From contig JAOPZO010000382.1 in the NCBI GenBank assembly GCA_025964065.1, positions 1-8,407 on the forward strand: a stretch of DNA of 8,407 nucleotides, given 5' to 3'. The notes beneath the pieces are model-generated. The model ran no database searches. It saw nothing but the letters and a program-made list of their open reading frames with translations, and had not been told where the DNA came from. Source of the stretch: Solirubrobacterales bacterium (GTDB lineage: Bacteria; Actinomycetota; Thermoleophilia; Solirubrobacterales; Solirubrobacteraceae). This document shows positions 1 to 6,520 of this stretch, one piece after another. Position 1 is the stretch's first letter; each line of letters starts with the position of its first letter. The position numbers and the translations under genes are program-made.

Positions 1-516
1 GCCCGCCGGGCGCTCGGGATGCTCGGGGTCGCGAAGGCCGCGCACGTCACGCGGCACTTCACCCGCGGCCGCTACCCCGGGCTCCCCGCCGTCCTCGACG
101 ACCTGACCGCGGCGGGGGAGCTCACCGCCTTGGAGGTCGAGGGCCGTCGCGGCACCTGGTACGCCGCGACGGAGGCGCTCGACGGCCTCGCGGCGCTCCC
201 GCCCGCCCGCCGCACGGTCGCGCTCTCCCCGTTCGACAACGTCCTCTGCGACCGGGCGCGCACCGCCGAGCTCTTCGGGTTCGACCACCGCCTGGAGATC
301 TACACGCCACCCGCCAAGCGTCGCTGGGGCTACTACGTCCTGCCGATCCTGCACGGGGAGCGCTTCGTCGCCCGCGCCGACCTCAAGCTCGAGAAGGGCG
401 CGGGCGTCCTCGAGGTCCTCGCGCTCCACCCGGAGCCGGGCCGCCGCGCGCCCGGCGCGGTGCGCGAGGCGCTCGAGCGGCTCGCCGCCTGGCGCGGAGC
501 TACCTTGGGGACCTGA
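1..516 (+). CDS. Winged-helix DNA glycosylase-family protein (YcaQ/AlkX-like), C-terminal part
   Basis: The reading frame is open from base 1, so the gene begins upstream; about 171 C-terminal residues are visible. The recognisable block is SPFDN, then RLEIYTPPAKRRWGYYVLPI, then a basic/acidic strand region (ADLKLEK). This block is typical of the C-terminal half of the winged-helix family (HTH_42) that includes Escherichia coli YcaQ and Streptomyces AlkZ. Characterised members are DNA glycosylases that remove bulky adducts or unhook interstrand crosslinks. The QxQ/QxD catalytic motif lies in the N-terminal half, outside this window, so activity cannot be judged. An ATG at 19 is internal to the family alignment and is not taken as the start. 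The TGA stop overlaps the dus start codon by one base (TGATG), which suggests translational coupling. Family call good; specific substrate unknown. Confidence 0.82.
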   Translation, partial: ARRALGMLGVAKAAHVTRHFTRGRYPGLPAVLDDLTAAGELTALEVEGRRGTWYAATEALDGLAALPPARRTVALSPFDNVLCDRARTAELFGFDHRLEIYTPPAKRRWGYYVLPILHGERFVARADLKLEKGAGVLEVLALHPEPGRRAPGAVREALERLAAWRGATLGT

Positions 517-1511
517 TGCAGCCCGGCCTCGACACCCCCTGGCAGCTCGGCCCCATCACGGTCCCGAACCGCGTGCTGCTCGCGCCCCTGGCCGGCATCG
601 GGAACTGGTGCGTGCGCCTGCAGGCCAAGCGCTACGGCGCGGGGATGGCCGTGAGCGAGATGGTCTCGAGCTTCGCGATCCACCACGGCAACGAGAAGAC
701 CTGCCTGGAGATGCTCCGGCTGCACCCCGAGGAGCGCGACGGCGGCCCCGTCGCGATCCAGCTCTTCGGCCAGGACCCCGACGTCATGCGCAGCGCCGCC
801 GCGCACGTCCGCGAGCACACGGACGTCGACGTCATCGACCTGAACATGGGCTGCCCCGTCCCCAAGGTCGCGAAGACCGGCGCGGGCGCCGCGATGCTGA
901 AGGACCCGGACACCGCGGTCGCCGTCGCGCGCGCGGCGCGGGAGGGCTCCGGGCTGCCCGTCACCGTGAAGCTCCGCTCCGGGCTCGTCCCCGGGGACAC
1001 CACGAGCGGCTACGAGCTCGCCCACCGCCTCGTCGAGGAGGCCGGCGTCGCCGCCATCGCCTTCCACCCGCGCTCCGCGAAGGTCCAGCACAAGGGCGTG
1101 CCGGACTACGACCTCGCCGCGCGGCTCGTGGAGAGCCTCCCGGCCCCCGTGGTCCTCACGGGCGGCCTGCACACGCGCGAGGACGTCCTGCGCGCCTACG
1201 AGCACACGGGCGCCGCCGCGGTGATGCTCGCCCGGGGTGCGCTCGGCAACCCCTGGCTCTTCCGCGAGGTGCTCGGCACGGGCGCCGCCCCCACCCAGGA
1301 GGAGGTGCTCGGGGAGCTCGAGTGGATCATGGACCGCACCGTGGAGCACCTCGGGGCGGTCCGGGCGGGGCGCTTCCTGCGGAAGTTCTACCCCTGGTAC
1401 GTCGACCGCCTGGGCGGCGGCAAGGTGCTCCAGGGCGCGCTGCAGCAGACGGACGACGTCGAGGCGGCACGCGCCGTGCTCGCCGGCGCGTTGCCCGCCG
1501 TCGCGGCGTAG
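516..1511 (+). CDS. dus: tRNA-dihydrouridine synthase, divergent DusB-like
   Basis: An FMN-dependent TIM-barrel enzyme of 331 residues that would reduce specific uridines in tRNA to dihydrouridine with NADPH in the cytoplasm. The family core is clear: the active-site motif NMGCP with the catalytic cysteine at residue 113, the phosphate/FMN-binding lysine in VKLRSG (about K152), and ARGALGNPWLF near residue 240, followed by a helical C-terminal domain. Several signature positions deviate. The N-terminal motif reads APLAGIGN (residues 23-30) instead of the usual APMAGVTD. HPRS (184-187) stands where HGRT is common, and TGGL (215-218) where NGDI is common. The ATG start has a GGGG stretch five bases upstream and overlaps the previous stop. 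greA follows after 67 bases. The Dus family is confident; the subgroup and target uridine are not. Confidence 0.9.
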   Translation: MQPGLDTPWQLGPITVPNRVLLAPLAGIGNWCVRLQAKRYGAGMAVSEMVSSFAIHHGNEKTCLEMLRLHPEERDGGPVAIQLFGQDPDVMRSAAAHVREHTDVDVIDLNMGCPVPKVAKTGAGAAMLKDPDTAVAVARAAREGSGLPVTVKLRSGLVPGDTTSGYELAHRLVEEAGVAAIAFHPRSAKVQHKGVPDYDLAARLVESLPAPVVLTGGLHTREDVLRAYEHTGAAAVMLARGALGNPWLFREVLGTGAAPTQEEVLGELEWIMDRTVEHLGAVRAGRFLRKFYPWYVDRLGGGKVLQGALQQTDDVEAARAVLAGALPAVAA

Positions 1512-1535
1512 CGGGCGCCGCCGGGGCGGGCGCTA
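1509..1535 (+). terminator. Weak hairpin at the end of dus
   Basis: TAGCG at 1509-1513 (the dus stop codon plus two bases) pairs with CGCTA at 1531-1535. CGCC at 1516-1519 pairs with GGCG at 1525-1528, leaving a 2x2 internal mismatch and a five-base loop. There is no U tract, and the right arm runs into the candidate greA -10 box. In such GC-rich DNA this may be chance; it is listed only as a possible pause or end point. Confidence 0.2.
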
Positions 1536-1539
1536 CACT
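1534..1539 (+). promoter_or_regulatory. Candidate -10 box for greA
   Basis: TACACT stands out in GC-rich sequence and fits the TAnnnT pattern of housekeeping sigma -10 elements. It lies 39 bases upstream of the greA ATG, giving a predicted leader of roughly 30 bases. No convincing -35 hexamer is visible 16-19 bases upstream. A short AGGA at 1564-1567 may serve as the ribosome binding site, although its 11-base spacing is long. This would let greA-lysS be transcribed separately from the genes upstream. Confidence 0.4.
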
Positions 1540-1578
1540 CCGCCGCCCTTTCCCGCCCCCGTCAGGATTTCCCGCCGC

Positions 1579-2055
1579 ATGCCGAAGGACGTCATCCTCA
1601 CCCCCGAAGGACTCGAGAAGCTCAAGGAGGAGCTGCAGGAGCTCACCACCGTGCGCCGCCGCGAGGTCGCAGAGCGCATCAAGGAGGCCCGCGAGTTCGG
1701 TGACATCGCCGAGAACTCCGAGTACGACGACGCCAAGAACGAGCAGGCCATGCTCGAGACGCGCATCCTCGCGATCGAGGAGAACCTGCGCTCCGCGGTG
1801 ACCATCGCCCCCGAGGACGTCCACACGGACATCGTCGACGTCGGCTCCGCGGTCACCGTGACGTTCGACGGCGGCACGCCGCAGACGTTCACGATCGTCG
1901 GCTCCGCCGAGGCCGATCCGCCCCGCAAGCTCTCGAACGTCTCGCCGGTCGGCAAGGCGCTCGTGGGCCACAAGAAGGGCGACGAGGTCAAGGTCAACCT
2001 CCCCAACGGCTCCACCCGCACGGCGAAGATCACCAAGATCGACGTCGGGCTCTAG
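1579..2055 (+). CDS. greA: Transcription elongation factor GreA
   Basis: A 158-residue protein matching the usual GreA length. It binds the RNA polymerase secondary channel and stimulates cleavage of backtracked RNA. Residues 1-75 form the antiparallel coiled coil, starting MPKDVILTPEGLEKLKEEL. The tip carries EFGDIAENSEYDDAK, with the acidic pair D42 and E45 that coordinates the catalytic magnesium ion (D41/E44 in E. coli). Residues 80-158 form the FKBP-like domain with the conserved stretch SPVGKALVGHKKGDEVKV. The ATG at 1579 is chosen because it matches the family N-terminus; the frame stays open upstream only as antisense-free shadow sequence. The lysS frame begins about 19 bases after the stop, so the two genes are probably cotranscribed. 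All functional residues appear intact. Confidence 0.97.
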   Translation: MPKDVILTPEGLEKLKEELQELTTVRRREVAERIKEAREFGDIAENSEYDDAKNEQAMLETRILAIEENLRSAVTIAPEDVHTDIVDVGSAVTVTFDGGTPQTFTIVGSAEADPPRKLSNVSPVGKALVGHKKGDEVKVNLPNGSTRTAKITKIDVGL

Positions 2056-2074
2056 CCCGGGCGGGTGGGACCCC

Positions 2075-3514
2075 ATTCCTGACGACCTGCTCGCGGTCCG
2101 GCGGGCCAAGCTCGACCGCCTGCGGGCGGACGGGATCGACCCGTTCCCGCACGCCTACGAGGGCGTGACGCCGATCGCCGAGGTCCGCGGCGCGCACGCG
2201 GACCTCGAGCCGGGCACGGACACGGAGAGCATCTACCGCGTCGCGGGCCGGCTCCACGCCCGGCGCGGCCAGGGGAAGATGGCGTTCCTCGACCTCGACG
2301 ACCGCTCGGGCCGCCTGCAGCTGCAGGCGAAGCTCGACGTCCTCGGCCCGGAGCGCATGGCGCGCCTGCTCGATCTCGACCTGGGCGACCTCGTCGGGAT
2401 CGACGGGACCGTCTTCATGTCCCGCCGCGGCGAGCTCTCGCTGCGCGTGGACGACTTCACCGTGCTCGCGAAGTCGCTGCGCCCGCCGCCCGAGAAGCAC
2501 CACGGCCTGCAGGACGTGGAGCAGCGCTTCCGCCGCCGGGAGCTCGACCTGATCGGCAACGAGGACGCCCGCGCGCTGTTCCTCACCCGCGCGAAGGTCA
2601 TCACCGCCGTGCGCCGCGCGCTGGACGAGGACGGCTTCGTCGAGGTCGAGACCCCCGTGCTGCAGCCCCTCTACGGCGGCGCGATGGCACGGCCGTTCAC
2701 GACGCACCACAACGCGCTGGGCCGTGACCTGTACCTGCGGATCGCGACCGAGCTGTACCTCAAGCGGCTGATCGTGGGCGGCCTCGAGCGCGTCTACGAG
2801 CTCGGCAAGGACTTCCGCAACGAGGGCGTCTCGTTCAAGCACAACCCCGAGTTCACGATGCTCGAGTGGTACGAGGCCTACGCCGACGTGCACTCGACCG
2901 CCGACCGGCTCGAGAAGCTCGTCGCCTCCGTCGCCCGCGCCGTCGGCCACGACGACCCGGACGTGAGCTTCACCGAGCCGTGGAGGCGCACGACGCTGGC
3001 GCAGGCGATCCTCGAGGAGTCCGGGGTGGACATCCTCGCCGACCGCGACGCCGAGAGCCTCGCCGCGGCGATCGGCGACAAGCTCCCGACCGAGGGCCGC
3101 AACTGGCCCCAGCTCGTCGACGATCTCCTGTCGAAGTTCGTCGAGCCCAAGCTGCAGCAGCCGACCTTCCTCTTCGACTACCCCGTCGAGCTCTCGCCGT
3201 TCGCGAAGGCGCACCGGGAGCACGAGGGCCTGACGGAGCGCTTCGAGATGTTCGCCTACGGCATGGAGCTCTCCAACGCGTTCACCGAGCTCAACGACCC
3301 CGACGTCCAGCGCGAGCGCTTCGAGGCGCAGGCGCGCCTGGCGACGGGTGGCGACGACGAGGCGCAGCCGTACGACGAGGCCTTCGTCCAGGCGCTGGAG
3401 CAGGGCATGCCGCCCACGGGCGGGCTCGGCCTGGGCATCGACCGCCTCGTGATGGCGATGACCGGGAGGCGCTCGATCCGCGAGGTCGTGCTCTTCCCGG
3501 CGATGCGCGACTGA
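2075..3514 (+). CDS. lysS: Lysyl-tRNA synthetase, class II, with probable ATT start
   Basis: It charges tRNA-Lys with lysine using ATP in the cytoplasm. From the chosen start it has 479 residues, slightly short of the usual 490-505. An N-terminal OB-fold anticodon-binding domain spans about residues 50-135. HGLQDVEQRFRRRELDLI links it to the catalytic core. Motif 2 is YELGKDFRNEG (241-251) followed by HNPEFTMLEWYEAY. The GDDEAQPYDEAFVQALEQG stretch precedes motif 3 (GLGLGIDRLVM). The only standard start codon in frame nearby is GTG 2165, which would remove the conserved helix LLAVRRAKLDRLRADGIDPF and has its GAGGG one base away. No ATG, GTG or TTG in frame lies between it and the 3' part of greA. 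ATT 2075 gives IPDDLLAVRR, matching the expected N-terminus, with GGGTGGGA just upstream. An insertion error in the CCCC run at 2071-2074 is the alternative. Confidence 0.95.
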   Translation: MPDDLLAVRRAKLDRLRADGIDPFPHAYEGVTPIAEVRGAHADLEPGTDTESIYRVAGRLHARRGQGKMAFLDLDDRSGRLQLQAKLDVLGPERMARLLDLDLGDLVGIDGTVFMSRRGELSLRVDDFTVLAKSLRPPPEKHHGLQDVEQRFRRRELDLIGNEDARALFLTRAKVITAVRRALDEDGFVEVETPVLQPLYGGAMARPFTTHHNALGRDLYLRIATELYLKRLIVGGLERVYELGKDFRNEGVSFKHNPEFTMLEWYEAYADVHSTADRLEKLVASVARAVGHDDPDVSFTEPWRRTTLAQAILEESGVDILADRDAESLAAAIGDKLPTEGRNWPQLVDDLLSKFVEPKLQQPTFLFDYPVELSPFAKAHREHEGLTERFEMFAYGMELSNAFTELNDPDVQRERFEAQARLATGGDDEAQPYDEAFVQALEQGMPPTGGLGLGIDRLVMAMTGRRSIREVVLFPAMRD

Positions 3515-3544
3515 GCGCTCCGGCGGCGAGCGCCGCAGCGCCGG
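3515..3544 (+). repeat. Overlapping GC-rich inverted repeats after lysS
   Basis: Directly after the lysS stop, GCGCTC (3515-3520) can pair with GAGCGC (3528-3533). Alternatively, GCGGC (3523-3527) pairs with GCCGC (3532-3536) around a GAGC loop, and CCGGCG (3520-3525) with CGCCGG (3539-3544). The structures are mutually exclusive and no T tract follows. They could slow or end lysS transcription, but short GC-rich complementarity is common at this base composition. Confidence 0.3.
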
Positions 3545-3547
3545 CGT

Positions 3548-3558
3548 TGGTCAGACCA
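3548..3558. promoter_or_regulatory. Candidate FadR/GntR-family operator
   Basis: TGGTC-A-GACCA is a perfect palindrome with a single central base. It matches the TNGTNNNACNA pattern bound by FadR-subfamily GntR regulators such as FadR, LldR and PdhR. It sits about 34 bases upstream of the candidate -35 of the molybdenum hydroxylase operon and 102 bases upstream of the coxS start, in the only sizeable gap of the window. No regulator gene is present here, so the bound protein and effector are unknown. The position upstream of the promoter could fit activation or looping repression. Confidence 0.45.
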
Positions 3559-3565
3559 GCAGGCA

Positions 3566-3587
3566 GATGCGTCGTTCTCGACGCGTC
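3566..3587 (+). terminator. Nine-pair hairpin between lysS and coxS
   Basis: GATGCGTCG (3566-3574) pairs with CGACGCGTC (3579-3587) around a TTCT loop, with one G-T wobble. It begins 52 bases after the lysS stop and ends just before the candidate coxS promoter, a sensible place for a lysS terminator. It lacks a downstream T run, as is common in high-GC actinobacteria. Its right arm overlaps a separate 12-bp palindrome, so a protein-binding role is also possible. Confidence 0.35.
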
Positions 3588-3589
3588 GA
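3578..3589. promoter_or_regulatory. 12-bp perfect palindrome upstream of coxS promoter
   Basis: TCGACGCGTCGA is fully self-complementary and ends two bases before the candidate -35 hexamer. It could be a second operator half-site arrangement for the operon, or a by-product of the overlapping hairpin. No known regulator motif is recognised. Confidence 0.25.
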
Positions 3590-3591
3590 CA

Positions 3592-3621
3592 TTGCAGTGC
3601 GGCGTGCCCCCGGCGTAGGGT
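3592..3621 (+). promoter_or_regulatory. Candidate promoter of the cox-like operon
   Basis: TTGCAG (3592-3597) and TAGGGT (3616-3621) are separated by 18 bases and fit a housekeeping -35/-10 pair loosely. Transcription would start near 3627, giving a leader of about 33 bases. The leader contains AAGGAG at 3649-3654, five bases before the coxS ATG, a strong Shine-Dalgarno sequence. The promoter call rests on pattern only. Confidence 0.4.
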
Positions 3622-3659
3622 CGGCGAAAGGTCAAGCAGGTCGACGCCAAGGAGCACGC

Positions 3660-4151
3660 ATGAGCGACGAAGTCGCCATCTCGGTCACGGTCAACGGACA
3701 GGTCGAGCACGTGAGGGTGGAGCCGCGGCTGCTCCTCGTCCACCTGCTGCGCGACGAGCTCGGGCTGACGGGCAGCCACGTGGGCTGCGACACGAGCAAC
3801 TGCGGCGCCTGCACCGTGCAGCTCGACGGCCAGTCCTGCAAGAGCTGCACCGTGCTCGCGGTCCAAGCGGACGGCAGCGAGGTCAAGACGATCGAGGGCA
3901 TGGGCACCGAGGACGACCTCCACCCGCTGCAGGAGGGCTTCTGGGCGAAGCACGGCCTCCAGTGCGGCTACTGCACCCCGGGGATGATCATGGCCGCCGC
4001 CGACCTGCTCGAGCGGACGCCGAACCCCACGGAGGAGGAGATCCGGCACGGCCTCGAGGGCAACCTCTGCCGCTGCACGGGCTACCACAACATCGTCAAG
4101 GCGGTGCAGCACGCGGCCACCGCGATGCAGTCCGCGGAGGTGTCGGCATGA
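3660..4151 (+). CDS. coxS: Molybdenum hydroxylase small subunit, 2x[2Fe-2S] (CoxS-like)
   Basis: A 163-residue iron-sulphur subunit that passes electrons from the molybdenum site to FAD. The N-terminal plant-ferredoxin-type domain binds one cluster with C43, C48, C51 and C63 (pattern GCDTSNCGACT and then SCT). The C-terminal four-helix domain binds the second with C102 and C105 (QCGYCTPGM) and C137 and C139 (NLCRCTGYHN). Spacing and length agree closely with CoxS of CO dehydrogenase and related small subunits. An additional cysteine, C60, is not a family ligand. The start is the ATG at 3660 behind AAGGAG; an upstream in-frame ATG at 3567 would add a basic 31-residue stretch with no family match. 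Its stop overlaps the coxL start (ATGA). The subunit class is certain; the substrate of the holoenzyme is not set by this gene. Confidence 0.96.
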   Translation: MSDEVAISVTVNGQVEHVRVEPRLLLVHLLRDELGLTGSHVGCDTSNCGACTVQLDGQSCKSCTVLAVQADGSEVKTIEGMGTEDDLHPLQEGFWAKHGLQCGYCTPGMIMAAADLLERTPNPTEEEIRHGLEGNLCRCTGYHNIVKAVQHAATAMQSAEVSA

Positions 4152-6520
4152 CCCTCATGGACGACCGCACGAGCGGCAACCACGTCGGGCGCTCCCTCCG
4201 CCGCAAGGAGGACCCGCGGCTCATCACGGGCCAGGCGACCTACGTCGACGACATCAACATCACGGGGCTCCTGCACGCGGCGATCGTCCGCTCCCCCGAG
4301 GCCCACGCGAAGATCCTCTCCATCGACGCCTCCGCCGCGATGGCCCGCGACGACGTGCACGCGGTCTACACGGGTGAGGACATGGCGGACCTGCTCGCGC
4401 CGCTGCCGATGGCCTGGGCGCCCGACGGCGTCGAGGTGCACAACCCGGAGCACTGGCCGCTCGCGCGCGGGGAGGTCAAGCACGTCGGCGACCCCGTCGC
4501 GATCGTGCTCGGCACGGACCGCTACGCGGTCATCGACGCGGCGGAGGACGTCCTCGTCGAGTACGAGCCCCTGCCCGTCGTGACGGACATCGAGCAGGCG
4601 CTCGAGCCCGGGCACGCGCTCGTCCACGAGCAGTTCGGGACGAACGAGGTCCACAAGTGGTCGCTCGGCGGCGGCGACATGGAGGCCGGCTTCGCCGCGG
4701 CCGACGTGATCATCGAGCGCCGCGTGGTCAACCACCGGGTCTCGGGTGCGCCCATCGAGCCGCGCGGGGTCCTCGCGGACTACAAGGCGGGGGCCATCAC
4801 GGTCCACACCTCCACGCAGGTGCCGCACTTCGTCCGCCTCTTCATGGGGCTCATGCTCGGCATCAGCGAGGAGCGGGTGCGGATCATCGCCCCGGAGGTC
4901 GGCGGCGGCTTCGGCGCGAAGCTCCAGGTCACGGGCGAGGAGATGCTCTGCGCCTGGGCCTCGCGCAAGACGCGCAAGCCCGTCAAGTGGATCGAGACCC
5001 GCTCGGAGCACATGGCGACCTGCCACCACGGGCGCGACCAGATCGCGACCGTGCGGCTGGGGGCCAAGCGCGACGGCACCCTCACCGCCATGCACGCGGA
5101 CATCGTCGCGGACATGGGCGCCTACCTCATGCTGCTCACGCCGACGATCCCGTCGCTCGGCGCCTTCGTGATGGGCGGCGTCTACAAGATCCCGGCCATC
5201 ACCACGGACATCACCGGCGTCTTCACGAACAAGTGCGCGACGGATGCCATCCGCGGGGCGGGCCGGCCCGAGGCCACCCACATGGTCGAGGTGTGCATGG
5301 ACCAGCTCGCGGACGAGCTCGGGATGGACCGCCTGGAGCTCCGGCGGAAGAACTTCATCCCGAAGGAGGCGTTCCCGTACGAGACGGCGCTCGGGATCGT
5401 CTACGACTCGGGCGACTACCACGCGGCGCTCGACCTCCTGATGGAGAAGCTCGACCTCCCGGCGCTCGAGCGGGAGAAGGAGGAGCTCGCGGCGAAGGGC
5501 ATCCGCCGCGGCATCGGCTTCTCCACCTACACGGAGATCTGCGGCCTCGCGCCCTCGCGCGTGACGGGGCCGGCGGGCTTCGGCCTGCAGACGGGCCTGT
5601 GGGAGTCCGCGATCGTCCGCGTGACGGTGACGGGCGCGGTCACGGTCTACACGGGCACCTCGCCGCACGGCCAGGGGCACGAGACGACGATGGCGCAGGT
5701 CGTCGCCGACAAGCTCGGGGTCGACCCGCAGAACGTCGAGATCATGCACGGCGACACGGGGACCGGGGCGATGGGCCTCGGCACGTACGGCTCGCGTACG
5801 ACGGCCGTCGGCACGGAATCCGTGGCGCGCGCCTCGGACAAGGTCGTCGAGAAGGCGAAGGCGATCGTCGCCCACGCGCTCGAGGCCGCCCCGGAGGACA
5901 TCGAGCTGCGGGACGGGAAGTTCTCCGTGCAGGGCTCGCCGGACAAGGGCATGACGCTCGCGGAGGTGAGCGGCATGGCGCACGTCCGGCCCGAGCTGCT
6001 GCCGGAGGGCATGGCGCCCGGCCTCGACGAGACCTCCTTCTACGACCCGAACAACTTCGTCTTCCCGTTCGGTGCGCACGCGTGCGTCGTCGACGTGGAG
6101 GAGGACACGGGCAAGGTGAAGGTCGTCCGCTACGTCGCCATCGACGACTGCGGCCCGGCGATCAACCCGACGATCATCGACGGCCAGGTGCACGGCGGGA
6201 TCGCGCAGGCGATCGGCCAGGCGCTGTACGAGCACGTGATGTACGACGAGGACGGCCAGCTCGTCACGGGCACGTTCGTCGACTACGCGCTGCCCACGGC
6301 CGCGGAGCTCCCGAGCTTCGAGACCGACCGCACCGAGACGCCCTCCCCGGTGAACTCGCTCGGGGTGAAGGGCATCGGCGAGGCCGGCACGATCGCCGCG
6401 TCGCCCGCCGTGCTGAACGCCGTCGTCGACGCGCTCCGGCCGCTCGGCGTGACCTACCTGAACATGCCGCTCTCGTCCGAGAGCGTCTGGAACGCGATCA
6501 CCGAAGGGAGCCGGGCATGA
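4148..6520 (+). CDS. coxL: Molybdenum hydroxylase large subunit, form II CO dehydrogenase-like
   Basis: A 790-residue catalytic subunit of the xanthine oxidase/CO dehydrogenase family, binding molybdopterin (probably the cytosine dinucleotide). The N-terminal hammerhead domain (about 20-135) starts GRSLRRKEDPRLITGQATYV. Cofactor-binding motifs are GGGFGAK (252-258) and GQGHETT (508-514). The active-site loop is AIRGAGR (367-373). The conserved base is Glu745 in KGIGEAGT. Form I CO dehydrogenase has AYRCSFR, where the cysteine binds copper; here glycine 370 takes that place, and the usual tyrosine of form II (AYRGAGR) is isoleucine. True CO oxidation is therefore unproven, and an aldehyde, purine or other heterocycle is equally possible. 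The ATG at 4148 has GGAGG seven bases upstream. Its stop overlaps coxM as ATGA. The protein is full length and appears intact. Confidence 0.95.
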   Translation: MTLMDDRTSGNHVGRSLRRKEDPRLITGQATYVDDINITGLLHAAIVRSPEAHAKILSIDASAAMARDDVHAVYTGEDMADLLAPLPMAWAPDGVEVHNPEHWPLARGEVKHVGDPVAIVLGTDRYAVIDAAEDVLVEYEPLPVVTDIEQALEPGHALVHEQFGTNEVHKWSLGGGDMEAGFAAADVIIERRVVNHRVSGAPIEPRGVLADYKAGAITVHTSTQVPHFVRLFMGLMLGISEERVRIIAPEVGGGFGAKLQVTGEEMLCAWASRKTRKPVKWIETRSEHMATCHHGRDQIATVRLGAKRDGTLTAMHADIVADMGAYLMLLTPTIPSLGAFVMGGVYKIPAITTDITGVFTNKCATDAIRGAGRPEATHMVEVCMDQLADELGMDRLELRRKNFIPKEAFPYETALGIVYDSGDYHAALDLLMEKLDLPALEREKEELAAKGIRRGIGFSTYTEICGLAPSRVTGPAGFGLQTGLWESAIVRVTVTGAVTVYTGTSPHGQGHETTMAQVVADKLGVDPQNVEIMHGDTGTGAMGLGTYGSRTTAVGTESVARASDKVVEKAKAIVAHALEAAPEDIELRDGKFSVQGSPDKGMTLAEVSGMAHVRPELLPEGMAPGLDETSFYDPNNFVFPFGAHACVVDVEEDTGKVKVVRYVAIDDCGPAINPTIIDGQVHGGIAQAIGQALYEHVMYDEDGQLVTGTFVDYALPTAAELPSFETDRTETPSPVNSLGVKGIGEAGTIAASPAVLNAVVDALRPLGVTYLNMPLSSESVWNAITEGSRA

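Noticed and set aside
2030..3223. A 397-codon open frame on the - strand opposite lysS
   Set aside because: Low-complexity translation with no motifs, complementary to strongly conserved LysS coding sequence.
2075..3514. lysS as an EpmA/GenX-type paralogue lacking the anticodon domain
   Set aside because: A full N-terminal OB-fold region and the linker HGLQDVEQRFRRRELDLI are present, as in true lysyl-tRNA synthetases.
3567..3659. N-terminal extension of the small subunit from an upstream ATG
   Set aside because: The extra 31 residues are basic and match no CoxS N-terminus, and they cover the candidate promoter. The ATG at 3660 has AAGGAG at ideal spacing.
4148..6520. Annotating the large subunit as a proven CO dehydrogenase
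   Set aside because: The copper-binding cysteine loop AYRCSFR is absent, so the name can only denote family resemblance.
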